Source: an uncultured Pseudomonadota bacterium
GTDB taxonomy: Bacteria; Pseudomonadota; Gammaproteobacteria; Steroidobacterales; Steroidobacteraceae
Assembly (NCBI GenBank): GCA_903884105.1
Contig: CAISDJ010000088.1
Coordinates: forward strand, 41,277 to 105,276
Length of the DNA stretch: 64,000 nt
Direction of reading: 5' to 3'
A program made the translations under genes and the position numbers. The notes under the pieces were generated by a model. That model made no database searches, was not told the origin of the DNA, and saw only the letters and a program-made list of their open reading frames with translations. Positions within the stretch are counted from its first letter, which is position 1; every line of letters starts with the position of its first letter. Below are positions 7,507-15,984 of the stretch, piece by piece.

Positions 7507-8922
7507 TTACAGGTTGATGTAGGGCATCAGTCGCCCGCCCATGATCACGACGGTCCACGAGAACAGCACGAGGACCGCGACCCACTTGGCCGACATGGGT
7601 GCATCCTCTCCCGCCTTGACTTGCCATAGCCGGTCCGACAGCGAGAAATACAGCACAGCGAGGGCGCCGATGGGCAGGAAGAACATCTTCGGCCAGAAGG
7701 TCTCGTCATTCACGTAGCGCGATGTGTCCGCCATCAGCATCAGCATGCCGCTGAAGACGTTCATCATGACTCCGAATACGCCCAGCGGGATGATCCGGTG
7801 GATGGCGGGGAAGGACACCGACTTCCAGATTCCGAAGATACGCAGCGAGACGGCAAGCACGGTGGCGAACACGAGCGTATAGCCGAAGAAGTGCACCGTC
7901 TGCCATGGCACGAACCACATGATCACGTTGATCAGCAATTCGATCCTGGGTGACCAGAAAGCCGACGGATCCGTTCCGAGGACCTCGGCGGCATCACGGA
8001 TCTCCGGATGGTTGATCTGCCCGCCCAGGTGTCCGGTTTCGGCCATGATGACGAGCGAAATCACGGCGAACACGAGGACGAGCTTCATGGACAGGCTGGA
8101 AAAGCGCCCGAGATAGCGATACCGCCACAGCTCGAACCAGCCAAGCCCGCCGGTGAAAGCCAGGCCGAACAGCGACAGGATTGCGAAGTCGCGATGCATG
8201 TTGATCCGGACCTGCGAGATCCCCTCGACGGCAGGATCCGTGAAGGCCCACATGGCGCCGGCGCCTGAAACATAGGTGGTCGCGCCCAGCACCGCGCACA
8301 TGACGAAGACGACGATGCCGCCCTTCTTCAGTTGATCGTTGTCCTTGTACAGCCCGGTCGCAAGGAAGAGGAGAGCGACGACTGATCCGACTGTCGGGAA
8401 GTGATTGAGGATGATATGGATGTGCGACCAGATGTGCGAGGTCCCGCCCAGCATGCCGCCAGCGGGCGGCAGCCCAAGCTCGCGATGAGCGATTTCCCAA
8501 CCCAGTTCCCCGACGATCGCCATCAGCAGCAGCGTCACGAGCGCAAGTCCCAGAACGACATGCTGTGAATTCGTGGAGGGACGCTCGAGGTCACGGGAAC
8601 GCCACAGCACCAGCAAAGAGGCGACTCCGGTGAGCGCAAGCAATGCGAATGCCGCCCACGACCAGTAATAGTGCAGATCTGCGGCGTCGACAGGAATGGC
8701 GGGCCTGCCTGCCAGGGCGTCCATCGCCCCGTCGCCGCTCAGATAGGTCGGGATGCCGAGGAGCGCCATGCCTGCGAACACAAGCAGGCAGACGCGCTGC
8801 ATCAAACCCTTGTTCGCGACCATTGCGGCCACATAGAGACCGACTGCAAACAGCAGGCCCACCGACGGGAAGACACTGACGAGCAAATGGAAATGCGACC
8901 AGTTCGCTGGGATCAGATGCAT
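7507..8922 (-). CDS. Polytopic membrane protein with internal tandem duplication and DUF6644-like C-terminal domain
   Basis: 471 residues, ATG 8922 with GGGGA six bases upstream, about twelve hydrophobic segments. Residues 8-147 and 166-305 are two copies of a roughly 140-residue unit: SHFHLLVSVFPSVG aligns with SHIHIILNHFPTVG, GIPTYLSGDGAM with GATTYVSGAGAM, DLHYYW with NMHRDF and IAHRE with INHPE. These repeats resemble the DUF2231-type membrane fold. Residues about 335-471 resemble the neighbouring 161-residue protein (VHFFGYTLVFATVLAVSLRI, FSGMLMLMADTSRYV, VVIMGGRLMPY). The conserved His pairs are candidate haem b or quinone ligands. No named function is known to me. It heads the leftward unit that includes the 39- and 161-residue proteins. 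Confidence 0.75.
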   Translation of the reverse strand: MHLIPANWSHFHLLVSVFPSVGLLFAVGLYVAAMVANKGLMQRVCLLVFAGMALLGIPTYLSGDGAMDALAGRPAIPVDAADLHYYWSWAAFALLALTGVASLLVLWRSRDLERPSTNSQHVVLGLALVTLLLMAIVGELGWEIAHRELGLPPAGGMLGGTSHIWSHIHIILNHFPTVGSVVALLFLATGLYKDNDQLKKGGIVVFVMCAVLGATTYVSGAGAMWAFTDPAVEGISQVRINMHRDFAILSLFGLAFTGGLGWFELWRYRYLGRFSSLSMKLVLVFAVISLVIMAETGHLGGQINHPEIRDAAEVLGTDPSAFWSPRIELLINVIMWFVPWQTVHFFGYTLVFATVLAVSLRIFGIWKSVSFPAIHRIIPLGVFGVMMNVFSGMLMLMADTSRYVNDETFWPKMFFLPIGALAVLYFSLSDRLWQVKAGEDAPMSAKWVAVLVLFSWTVVIMGGRLMPYINL

Positions 8923-9072
8923 TTGCTTTCCCCACCTCGATCGGGACAGATCGGGGATTCAGTTATTTGTAGTTGAAGAATTTGGATTATCAACGCGCTG
9001 AGTTTAGTGCGTCAAGCATGCTGATTGCGCCTGCGAGGACGGTTGGCCGGTACCGGTTTTGCACAGGGAGCC

Positions 9073-9100
9073 AGCCACCAGTTGCCCTCAGCTGGTGGCT
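9073..9100 (-). terminator. Possible hairpin at the end of puuB
   Basis: A perfect 9-base inverted repeat, AGCCACCAG at 9073-9081 and CTGGTGGCT at 9092-9100, with a 10-base loop. The right arm overlaps the puuB stop codon (9099-9101). No T-run follows on the minus strand, so if it ends transcription it is not a classical intrinsic terminator; it may instead stabilise the 3' end. Confidence 0.35.
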
Positions 9101-10370
9101 ACAGGAGGTCCTGCATTCTGTAGTACATCATCGCCAGCATCAGGGTCGGGGTACGTAGCCACTTGCCGCCGGGAAAGTCCTGGTGCTTGATGCGGGTGTA
9201 CACATCGAACCGCTCGCTCTGGCCGGCGATGGCCTCTGCGACGAATTTTCCGGCGATGCCCGTCAGGGCGATGCCGTGCCCCGAGAAGCCCTGCAGATAG
9301 AAGACATTCGGAGCAAGCCGCCCGAAGTCCGGGGCCCGGGACATCGTGATGTCCACATAGCCGCCCCACGCATAGTCGATATTCACGTCCGCAAGCTGCG
9401 GAAATACGGAGAGCATGCGCTTGCGGGTGGCCTTCGCGGTGTTGAACGCGTCGAGCCCCGAGTAGCTGACGCGACCGCCGAACAGCAGGCGGTGATCCGC
9501 CGAGCAGCGGAAGTAGTCCAGTACGAAATTGATGTCGGTGACGGCGACATTGTCGCGCATCAGCTGCCGGATGCGATCTTCACCCAGCGGTTCGGTTGCG
9601 ATGATGTACGTACCGACCGGCATGATGCGCGCGCGCAGGCTTGGCTCAAGGCCGTCGACGTAGGCGTTGCAACACAACGCGACGTGCCGAGCGCGGACAC
9701 TGCCCAGAGAAGTGATCACCCGTGCCGGGTCGCTACGGTCGATGGAAGTGACCTGCGAGCCTTCGTGGATCACGACCCCTGCTGCACGGGCGGCGGCGGC
9801 GAGGCCGAGCGTGTAGTTGAGCGGATGCAGATGCCCGCTGCGTGAATCGAACAGCGCGCCGCAATAGCGCCGGGTTGCCAGCAGCGCTTCGACCTCTGGC
9901 CGCTCCATGAAGCGGACGCTGTCGTAGCCGTAGTCGTCCTCGAGTTCCCGTTGCCAGGCCTTCAGTTCGTCGCGTTGTCGCGGCTTGATGGCGACGTGCA
10001 TCTGGCCCCAATGCAGGTCGCAGTCGATCTGGTGCCGCGCCACGCGACCTTCAAGCAGGTCGAGCGCCTCGATCGAGAAATCCCACAGCTGCCGCGCAGC
10101 AGTCGTGCCCACCGCGGCGTTGAGCTTCTGCTGGCTGCAGGCGTAGCCGAAGATCGCCTGGCCGCCACTGCGTCCCGATGCGCCCCAGCCGATGCGATGT
10201 GCTTCGAGCAAGGTGACGCGATAGCCGCGCTCGGCGAGGTGCAGTGCGGTCGATAGCCCTGCGATCCCCCCACCCACGACGCAGACATCGGCCTCGGTGT
10301 CACCCGCCAGCGGAGATGCAAGCGCAGCTGCGTTCGCGGAGGCTGAGTAGTAGGAAGAGATGAGGTCCAT
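9099..10370 (-). CDS. puuB: FAD-dependent gamma-glutamylputrescine oxidase-like protein
   Basis: 423 residues starting MDLISSYYSASANAA at ATG 10370; the frame is open further upstream but that part is low complexity and partly lies in a repeat. The N-terminus has the Rossmann FAD motif VVGGGIAGLSTALHLAERGY (about 36-55) followed by WGASGRSGGQ, typical of the DAO family, and the C-terminus has YLQGFSGHGIALTGIAGK. PuuB oxidises gamma-glutamylputrescine to gamma-glutamyl-gamma-aminobutyraldehyde, releasing peroxide. It lies 130 bases downstream of a gamma-glutamylputrescine synthetase gene on the same strand. The aldehyde dehydrogenase expected next (PuuC) is not in the window. Confidence 0.87.
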   Translation of the reverse strand: MDLISSYYSASANAAALASPLAGDTEADVCVVGGGIAGLSTALHLAERGYRVTLLEAHRIGWGASGRSGGQAIFGYACSQQKLNAAVGTTAARQLWDFSIEALDLLEGRVARHQIDCDLHWGQMHVAIKPRQRDELKAWQRELEDDYGYDSVRFMERPEVEALLATRRYCGALFDSRSGHLHPLNYTLGLAAAARAAGVVIHEGSQVTSIDRSDPARVITSLGSVRARHVALCCNAYVDGLEPSLRARIMPVGTYIIATEPLGEDRIRQLMRDNVAVTDINFVLDYFRCSADHRLLFGGRVSYSGLDAFNTAKATRKRMLSVFPQLADVNIDYAWGGYVDITMSRAPDFGRLAPNVFYLQGFSGHGIALTGIAGKFVAEAIAGQSERFDVYTRIKHQDFPGGKWLRTPTLMLAMMYYRMQDLL

Positions 10371-10388
10371 GGAGAGCGCGGCAAGCCT

Positions 10389-10494
10389 ATGGAAGTGGGG
10401 AAGTGGGGAAGCGGCGGAAGTCAGGATGCCCGCATTCAGCACCAAGCCAGCCTTGGCGGCAGCCGCTTCCGCCTTCCTTGTTGCCTGATCTTCC
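10389..10494. repeat. GGAAG-repeat inverted element, copy 1
   Basis: The left side holds GGAAG units spaced 8-9 bases apart (GGAAGTGG twice, then GGAAGCGGCGGAAG, 10391-10420). The right side holds the complementary CTTCC units (GCTTCCGCCTTCC, about 10464-10476, and CTTCC at 10490-10494). The two sides can fold into a long imperfect stem. A similar element lies at 47407-47520. It sits between spuI and puuB. Function is unknown: an RNA hairpin, processing site or dispersed repeat. Confidence 0.55.
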
Positions 10495-10500
10495 TCGGTT

Positions 10501-11868
10501 TCAGCACCGCAGATACCATTGGTGGTCGAGCGCCGACACCTGCGCTTCGAATGATTGGAATTCGCCGTGGCGCGTCGTCGAGTACAGGCGCTGGAAGTCG
10601 GCACCCAGGTACTCACGGATGAAATCGCTGCGGCTGAACGCGCGCAGCGTATCCGGCCACGTGTGTGGTAACAGATCGGACCTTGTCCGATAGGCATTGC
10701 CGCTGACCGGTGCACCGGGATCGAGTCGGTTCTCGAGGCCGTCGAGCATCGCGGCGAGCACGCAAGCAGTCAGCAGGTAGGGATTCGCGTCGGCACCCGC
10801 CACGCGATGTTCGATGCGGCGATTGTCTGCGTCGCTGACGGGTACGCGCAAGGCCACGCCGCGGTTGTTGACGCCCCACGAGGCGGTCAGGGGAACGTAA
10901 GCCTCCGGACGGAAGCGGCGATAGGCGTTGATCGTCGGGGCAAAGACCAGCATCGAGTCCGCCATGTGCGTGGCGAGGCCGCCGATGGCGTGGTGAAGCG
11001 CTTCGCTGCCGGCAGGATCTTCGCTCGCGAACACGTTGTGGCCTGATCGGTCCAGCAGGCTCACGTGAATGTGGGCGCCGCTGCCCGCCATGTCCGCGTA
11101 AGGCTTCGGCATGAACGTTGCTTCCATGCCATGGCGCATCGCCACGCCATGAACGATGCGTTTCAGTCGGATGGCATGGTCACAGGCGAGGCACGGATCC
11201 GCGACATGGTGCAGATTCACCTCGTATTGGCCGGGGCCGTACTCAGCGAGCGCGGTGCCCGTTGGCACCTTCTGGATGTCGCAGTAGGCCGAGATCTCGG
11301 CCAGCAGTGGCGAGAACTCATCGAGGTCGGACATGGAATTGATCTGGATGCGGTGCTCGCGGCGGCCCGATTCCGGGCCGGCAGGGGGTTGGGCTGCGCC
11401 TGTCGCGGTCCGTTCCCGGTCGACGAAATAGAACTCGAGTTCGATCGCGACAACCGGTTGCAGCCCGAGTCGTGCAAAGCGTTCGACCACGCTCGCGAGG
11501 ACATGGCGCGGATCGCCGAAAAACGGTCGCCCATCGCGCTCGTGCATGGAGACCTGCAGTTGTGCAACGGGTTCGCGCGACCACGGCACGGGCAGGAGCG
11601 ATCCCGGGAGGGGCAGGCACGGGCGGTCCGCGTCGCCCTCATCGAAGCCAAGGCCGGTGGCCTGGATGGTGTCGCCGAGGACATCCAGCGCAAACATCGA
11701 TCCCGGCAGCAGGAAGCTTCCCCGATAGACCCCGGGCAGCTCCTCGATGGTGAGGCGCTTGCCGCGCGGGATTCCGCAGCTATCTGGCAGCAATACGTCG
11801 ACAAAGCGCGTATCCGGGTAGCGATCTAGGTGGCTCGCGATCTCGGCAAGGGGGTTCTGGGCCACCAT
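10501..11868 (-). CDS. spuI: Glutamine synthetase-family gamma-glutamylpolyamine synthetase
   Basis: 455 residues, ATG 11868. It is a class I glutamine synthetase homologue: N-terminal beta-Grasp domain with FVDVLLPDSCGIPRGKRL, then catalytic blocks including AIELEFYFVD, GPGQYEVNLHH, MPKPYADMAGSGAHIHVSL, and RVAGADANPYLL near the C-terminus. The length and these variants fit PuuA/SpuI ligases, which join glutamate to putrescine or other polyamines, rather than true GlnA; the GlnA adenylylation loop is absent. It is divergent from spuA, and together with spuA-spuB-spuC reproduces the Pseudomonas spuI-spuABC layout. The SpuI/PuuA distinction is by context; substrate is inferred. Confidence 0.87.
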   Translation of the reverse strand: MVAQNPLAEIASHLDRYPDTRFVDVLLPDSCGIPRGKRLTIEELPGVYRGSFLLPGSMFALDVLGDTIQATGLGFDEGDADRPCLPLPGSLLPVPWSREPVAQLQVSMHERDGRPFFGDPRHVLASVVERFARLGLQPVVAIELEFYFVDRERTATGAAQPPAGPESGRREHRIQINSMSDLDEFSPLLAEISAYCDIQKVPTGTALAEYGPGQYEVNLHHVADPCLACDHAIRLKRIVHGVAMRHGMEATFMPKPYADMAGSGAHIHVSLLDRSGHNVFASEDPAGSEALHHAIGGLATHMADSMLVFAPTINAYRRFRPEAYVPLTASWGVNNRGVALRVPVSDADNRRIEHRVAGADANPYLLTACVLAAMLDGLENRLDPGAPVSGNAYRTRSDLLPHTWPDTLRAFSRSDFIREYLGADFQRLYSTTRHGEFQSFEAQVSALDHQWYLRC

Positions 11869-12107
11869 AAAGAGACCTGCTGTTTAATATTTAGTAAGGG
11901 GCGAGTGCCGTCGCCAAGCCCCAGAATCGCCACGGATTTCCGGGTGCCCGCGCGGCAAGGCGCTGCACCGGCTTGCTGATCCGGCCTCATTATGCCTGTT
12001 TTCGGCCAAAAACCGTCTATACCCGGCGGACTTGGGCGAGGGGAGTGTGGTTAAATGGCCGCGCATTGAGACGCCGGTGATTCCATCGGCTGTTAAAGAT
12101 ATTAAAC
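11869..12107. promoter_or_regulatory. Divergent spuI/spuA promoter region with mirrored AT-rich boxes
   Basis: In this 239-base GC-rich gap two AT-rich boxes face each other: GTTTAATATTTAGTAA at 11882-11897, about 14 bases before the spuI start, and GTTAAAGATATTAAAC at 12092-12107, abutting the spuA start. The reverse complement of the second begins GTTTAATAT, identical to the first nine bases of the first. The second is itself an imperfect palindrome. They could be operators or promoter cores for a polyamine-responsive regulator; none is encoded next to them. Confidence 0.45.
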
Positions 12108-12869
12108 GTGCGTAAGTCGAAGCCGCTCATCGGCATCCCGGCAGATCGGCGTCTGCTGGGGGCCCACTACTTTCACTGCGTTGGCGAGAAATACATCGCT
12201 GCGGTGGCGGATGGGGCGCGCGCCATCCCCGTGTTGATCCCGGCACTGGGTGAAGGCCTCGATCTCGAGGAGTTGCTCGAGCGATTCGACGGGCTGATGC
12301 TGACGGGCAGTCCGTCGAACGTGGCGCCGCATCACTACGGTGGTCCGGCGAGCGATCCCGGCACGCTGCACGATCCCGACCGCGATGCGACGACGCTGCC
12401 GCTGATTCCGCGTGCCATTGCCGCCGGCATGCCGGTGCTTGCGATCTGCCGCGGATTCCAGGAGATGAATGTCGCGTTCGGCGGCACGCTCTGGCAGAAG
12501 TTGCAGGAAGTCGACGGGTTCCGCGATCACCGCGAGGACAAGGAGCAGCCGGTTGACGTGCAGTACGCGCCCGTTCATTCCGTCCGCCTGACGGAGGACG
12601 GCCTTTTCAGGAAGCTGGCTGGTCACGAGACGCTTGCAGTGAATTCATTGCATTCCCAAGGCGTGCAGACACTGGGAGCCAGGCTCGCCGTGGAGGCGAC
12701 GGCTCCTGATGGCGTGATCGAAGCGTTCAGAGCGCTCGATGCGCCGGCCTTTGCGGTCGGCGTGCAATGGCACCCGGAATGGAAGATGCAGGCCAATGAT
12801 TTTTCGCGTGCGCTATTCGGCGCATTCGGTGACGCGGCACGGGCCCGCGCAGCGAGGCAGATCCCATGA
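12108..12869 (+). CDS. spuA: Gamma-glutamyl-GABA hydrolase-type class I glutamine amidotransferase
   Basis: 253 residues from GTG 12108. Class I amidotransferase features: substrate loop MLTGSPSNVAPHHYGG, nucleophile elbow VLAICRGFQEMNVAFGG (Cys near residue 112), and the His-containing VQWHPEW near the C-terminus. PuuD/SpuA enzymes hydrolyse gamma-glutamyl-GABA to glutamate and GABA. No ribosome site is visible: the AT-rich palindrome reaches the start codon, so the mRNA may be leaderless or the transcript may start very close. The stop overlaps the ATG of spuB (ATGA), implying translational coupling. Confidence 0.9.
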   Translation: MRKSKPLIGIPADRRLLGAHYFHCVGEKYIAAVADGARAIPVLIPALGEGLDLEELLERFDGLMLTGSPSNVAPHHYGGPASDPGTLHDPDRDATTLPLIPRAIAAGMPVLAICRGFQEMNVAFGGTLWQKLQEVDGFRDHREDKEQPVDVQYAPVHSVRLTEDGLFRKLAGHETLAVNSLHSQGVQTLGARLAVEATAPDGVIEAFRALDAPAFAVGVQWHPEWKMQANDFSRALFGAFGDAARARAARQIP

Positions 12870-14215
12870 GTTCGACAAAAACCGGCGTCATCCAGCAGTT
12901 CTTCAGGGAGCACGGCATCTCCGAGGTCGAGGGCGTGATCCCCGACATGGCCGGGGTGGCCCGCGGCAAGGTGATGCCGGCGGAGAAATTCGCGGAAGAC
13001 GAGGGCATGCGGCTCCCCGAGTCGATCTTCCTGCAAACAGTGACGGGTGAATATCCCGACGACGACCGCGCGATCAGCCCCTCTGAAATCGACATCGTGC
13101 TGAAGGCCGATCCGAACGCCGTCCGGGTCGTCCCGTGGGCAGCGGAACCCACCGCGCAGGTCATCCACGACTGCTTCTATTCCGACGGCCGCCCGGTGAC
13201 GATGGCTCCCCGGTATGTGCTGCAGAAAGTGCTCGACCTCTACGCGCAGCGCGGCTGGGATCCCGTGGTGGCCCCCGAACTCGAGTTCTTCCTGGTCGAG
13301 CCCAATATCGACTCGGACTATCCGCTCAAGCCGCCTGTCGGCCGTTCCGGCCGGCCCGAGATCGGTCGGCAGTCGTATTCCATCGCGGCGGTCAACGAAT
13401 TCGATCCGCTGTTCGACGACATGTATGCGTTCTGCGAAGCGCAGGACATCGAGATCGACACGCTGATCCATGAAGACGGCGCGGCGCAGATGGAGATCAA
13501 CCTGCTGCACGGCAATGCGCTGTCGCTTGCGGACCAGGTCTTCCTGTTCAAGCGCACTGCCCGTGAAGCGGCCCTGCGCCACAAGATGTATGCCACGTTC
13601 ATGGCGAAGCCGATGGCCCGCGAGCCTGGCAGCGCGATGCACATCCACCAGAGCATCGTTGATACGAAGACCCGCAGGAATATTTTCAGCGATCCGGACG
13701 GCAAGCCATCGGCACTGTTCTATTCGCACGTGGCGGGCCTGCAGAAGTACTTGCCGGGCGCGATGGCGCTGTTCGCACCCAACGTCAATTCCTACCGCCG
13801 CATCACGCGCCACAGTTCGGCCCCCATCAACACGCACTGGGGGCACGACAACCGGACGGCCGGTTTGCGGGTGCCGGTCGCGAGTCCCGAGAACCGGCGT
13901 GTGGAGAATCGCGTGGGCGGCGCCGACGCCAACTCCTATCTGGCGATTGCCGCTTCCCTGGCCTGTGGTTACCTCGGCATGATCGAGGGCTTGAGTCCAA
14001 GCGATCCGATTGTAGGCAGCGCCTACGACCTGCCGTTCTCGTTGCCGCGAAGCCTTGAAGAATCGCTGCGGCTGCTGCGGGACTGCCGTCCGCTGATCGA
14101 CATTCTCGGTGAGCGCTTCGTGCTCGCCTACACGGCGGTCAAGGAAAACGAGCATGAAACGTTCCTGCGCGTGATCAGCTCATGGGAGCGGGAGCATCTG
14201 TTGCTCAACGTCTAA
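12866..14215 (+). CDS. spuB: Second gamma-glutamylpolyamine synthetase (glutamine synthetase family)
   Basis: 449 residues, ATG overlapping the spuA stop. Glutamine synthetase fold: VEGVIPDMAGVARGKVMPAE at the N-terminus, VAPELEFFLVEP, AAQMEINLLHG, MAKPMAREPGSAMHIHQS, and the C-terminal NRVGGADANSYLAIAASL. It is clearly a paralogue of the divergent spuI product, with similar length but different N-terminus. In Pseudomonas the two ligases differ in polyamine preference. It is the middle gene of spuA-spuB-spuC. A long open frame on the opposite strand is a by-product of GC-rich codon use. Confidence 0.88.
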   Translation: MSSTKTGVIQQFFREHGISEVEGVIPDMAGVARGKVMPAEKFAEDEGMRLPESIFLQTVTGEYPDDDRAISPSEIDIVLKADPNAVRVVPWAAEPTAQVIHDCFYSDGRPVTMAPRYVLQKVLDLYAQRGWDPVVAPELEFFLVEPNIDSDYPLKPPVGRSGRPEIGRQSYSIAAVNEFDPLFDDMYAFCEAQDIEIDTLIHEDGAAQMEINLLHGNALSLADQVFLFKRTAREAALRHKMYATFMAKPMAREPGSAMHIHQSIVDTKTRRNIFSDPDGKPSALFYSHVAGLQKYLPGAMALFAPNVNSYRRITRHSSAPINTHWGHDNRTAGLRVPVASPENRRVENRVGGADANSYLAIAASLACGYLGMIEGLSPSDPIVGSAYDLPFSLPRSLEESLRLLRDCRPLIDILGERFVLAYTAVKENEHETFLRVISSWEREHLLLNV

Positions 14216-14345
14216 GACGTTGCGTAGAGGGTTTGGGGCTTTAGGCTGGAGGTGCAAACGTGCAAATCAGGATTCATTTCTTGCCAACCCCCTGCCCGGA
14301 GCCCCAGTCCTGAAGCCCGTATCGACGCTCGCCGGTTCCGCCGCC

Positions 14346-15761
14346 ATGTCTGAGCGGGGCGCGACGACTCCCGCAACGCCGCAGCGTACGCTGGCGGAAT
14401 GGCAGAAGCTGGACCAGGCCCACCTGCATCCCTTCACCGATCACGGTGCCATCCAGAAGAAGGGCACGCGGGTCATCGCTCGCGCCGAAGGCGTTTACCT
14501 TTATGACGTCGAAGGCCGCCAACTGCTCGACGGCATGGCTGGCCTCTGGTGCGTGAATCTCGGCTACGGGCGCGCCGAACTCGCAGACGCGGCTTACAGC
14601 CAGATGCGTACGCTGCCGTACTACAACAGCTTCTTCCAGTGCACCCACCCGCCAGCCATCGAGCTTGCCCAGGCGCTGGTCGAGGTCACCCCAGCGCAGT
14701 TCAATCATGTCTTCTTCACCGGATCGGGATCGGAAGCAAACGACACCGTTTTGCGTGCAGTGAGGCACTACTGGACTGCGCTCGGGTTTCCGCAGCGTTC
14801 GGTCATCATTGGCCGCCACAATGGCTATCACGGCAGCACGGTTGCCGGTGCGAGTCTGGGCGGCATGGCGCCCATGCACGCCCAAGGCGGATTGCCGATC
14901 CCGGGGATCGTGCATATTCGCCAGCCGTACTGGTACGGCGAAGGCGGGGACTTGTCGCAGGAAGAGTTCGGACTCGTCGTGGCGCAGGCGCTGGAAGACA
15001 AGATCCTGGAGCTCGGTCCGGAGCGCGTCGGGGCGTTCATTGCCGAGCCCATCCAGGGAGCCGGCGGCGTCGTCATTCCGCCTTCGACGTATTGGCCCGC
15101 CATCCAGAAGATCGTCGATCGCTACGGGATCCTGCTGGTGGCCGATGAAGTGATCTGCGGCTTTGGCCGCACGGGAGAATGGTTCGGGTCCGACTACTTT
15201 CGCATCCGCCCTGATCTCATGCCGATCGCGAAGGGACTGTCGTCGGGTTACCAGCCGATTGGCGGTGTGATGATTGCCGATCGCGTGGCCGACGTATTGC
15301 TCGGGCCCGGTGGCGAGTTCAATCACGGCTTTACGTACTCGGGTCATCCGGTGGCCTGTGCGGTCGCAAGTGCGGCGCTCAAGATCTACCGGGAAGAGAA
15401 CGTGATCGAGCGTGTGAAGGCCGATGTCGGTCCTTATCTAAAGGAGCGCTGGTCCGATCTGGCAACGCATCCGCTTGTTGGGGAGGCGAGGTGTGTTGGG
15501 CTCATCGGCGCCCTCGAGCTCGTGCGCGACAAAGCCAGGCGGACGTTGTTTACGCCGGGCGGCGAGGTGGGCACGTGGTGTCGTGACCTCTGCGTCGAGA
15601 ATGGGCTCGTGATGCGCGCGGTACGGGACTCGATGATCATCTCGCCGCCGCTCGTGATCACGCGGGCGCAGATCGACGAGCTTGTCGACAAGGCCGGGCG
15701 CTGTCTCGATCTGACGCTGGCAAAAGTGCAAGCGGACGCCAGGTTCCGCATCCGGTCCTGA
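14346..15761 (+). CDS. spuC: Class III aminotransferase, putrescine/polyamine:pyruvate type
   Basis: 471 residues from ATG 14346 (MSERGATTPATPQRTLAEWQ); an upstream in-frame extension to 14220 lacks family resemblance. Class III transaminase features: LLDGMAGLWCVNLGYG, FFTGSGSEANDTVLR, NGYHGSTVAG, the Asp in LLVADEVICGFGRTG, and the PLP lysine in IAKGLSSGYQPIGGVM. SpuC moves the amino group of putrescine to pyruvate, giving 4-aminobutanal, an alternative to the glutamylated route. It follows spuB after 130 bases. The spuDEFGH polyamine ABC transporter that follows in Pseudomonas is absent; an unrelated transglutaminase cluster comes next. Confidence 0.87.
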   Translation: MSERGATTPATPQRTLAEWQKLDQAHLHPFTDHGAIQKKGTRVIARAEGVYLYDVEGRQLLDGMAGLWCVNLGYGRAELADAAYSQMRTLPYYNSFFQCTHPPAIELAQALVEVTPAQFNHVFFTGSGSEANDTVLRAVRHYWTALGFPQRSVIIGRHNGYHGSTVAGASLGGMAPMHAQGGLPIPGIVHIRQPYWYGEGGDLSQEEFGLVVAQALEDKILELGPERVGAFIAEPIQGAGGVVIPPSTYWPAIQKIVDRYGILLVADEVICGFGRTGEWFGSDYFRIRPDLMPIAKGLSSGYQPIGGVMIADRVADVLLGPGGEFNHGFTYSGHPVACAVASAALKIYREENVIERVKADVGPYLKERWSDLATHPLVGEARCVGLIGALELVRDKARRTLFTPGGEVGTWCRDLCVENGLVMRAVRDSMIISPPLVITRAQIDELVDKAGRCLDLTLAKVQADARFRIRS

Positions 15762-15933
15762 GTTGCGCGCAGGGCGGGGAAGTGATCGGCGCTAGCGTAT
15801 CGGCGTAGCCGCGTTCCTCACGATGGTGCAGTCGCGGCGCCCGGCGCCCGCCATTGGTGCATTCGTCATTGAATGTGAGGCGGTGGATCGCACGGGTTCT
15901 GTCGCCCGGACGTGGGGTAGTTCCTCTTGGCGC

Positions 15934-15949
15934 TGGAGTGACTCTTGCA
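15934..15949 (+). promoter_or_regulatory. Candidate sigma-54 (-24/-12) promoter
   Basis: TGGAGTGACTCTTGCA has TGG and TTGC at the exact sigma-54 spacing (10 bases between GG and GC) and matches 10 of 13 fixed consensus positions by eye. Transcription would begin near 15960, about 25 bases before the TTG start of the transglutaminase-DUF2126 gene, whose ribosome site GGAGA is at 15974-15978. One such match can occur by chance. Confidence 0.3.
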
Positions 15950-15984
15950 TCTTCTATTCGGATTGCCCCCGTAGGAGACTCGGC

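Noticed and set aside
12623..14155. Long open frame on the minus strand opposite spuB
   Set aside because: No family motifs, and it mirrors the codon pattern of spuB; a by-product of high GC.
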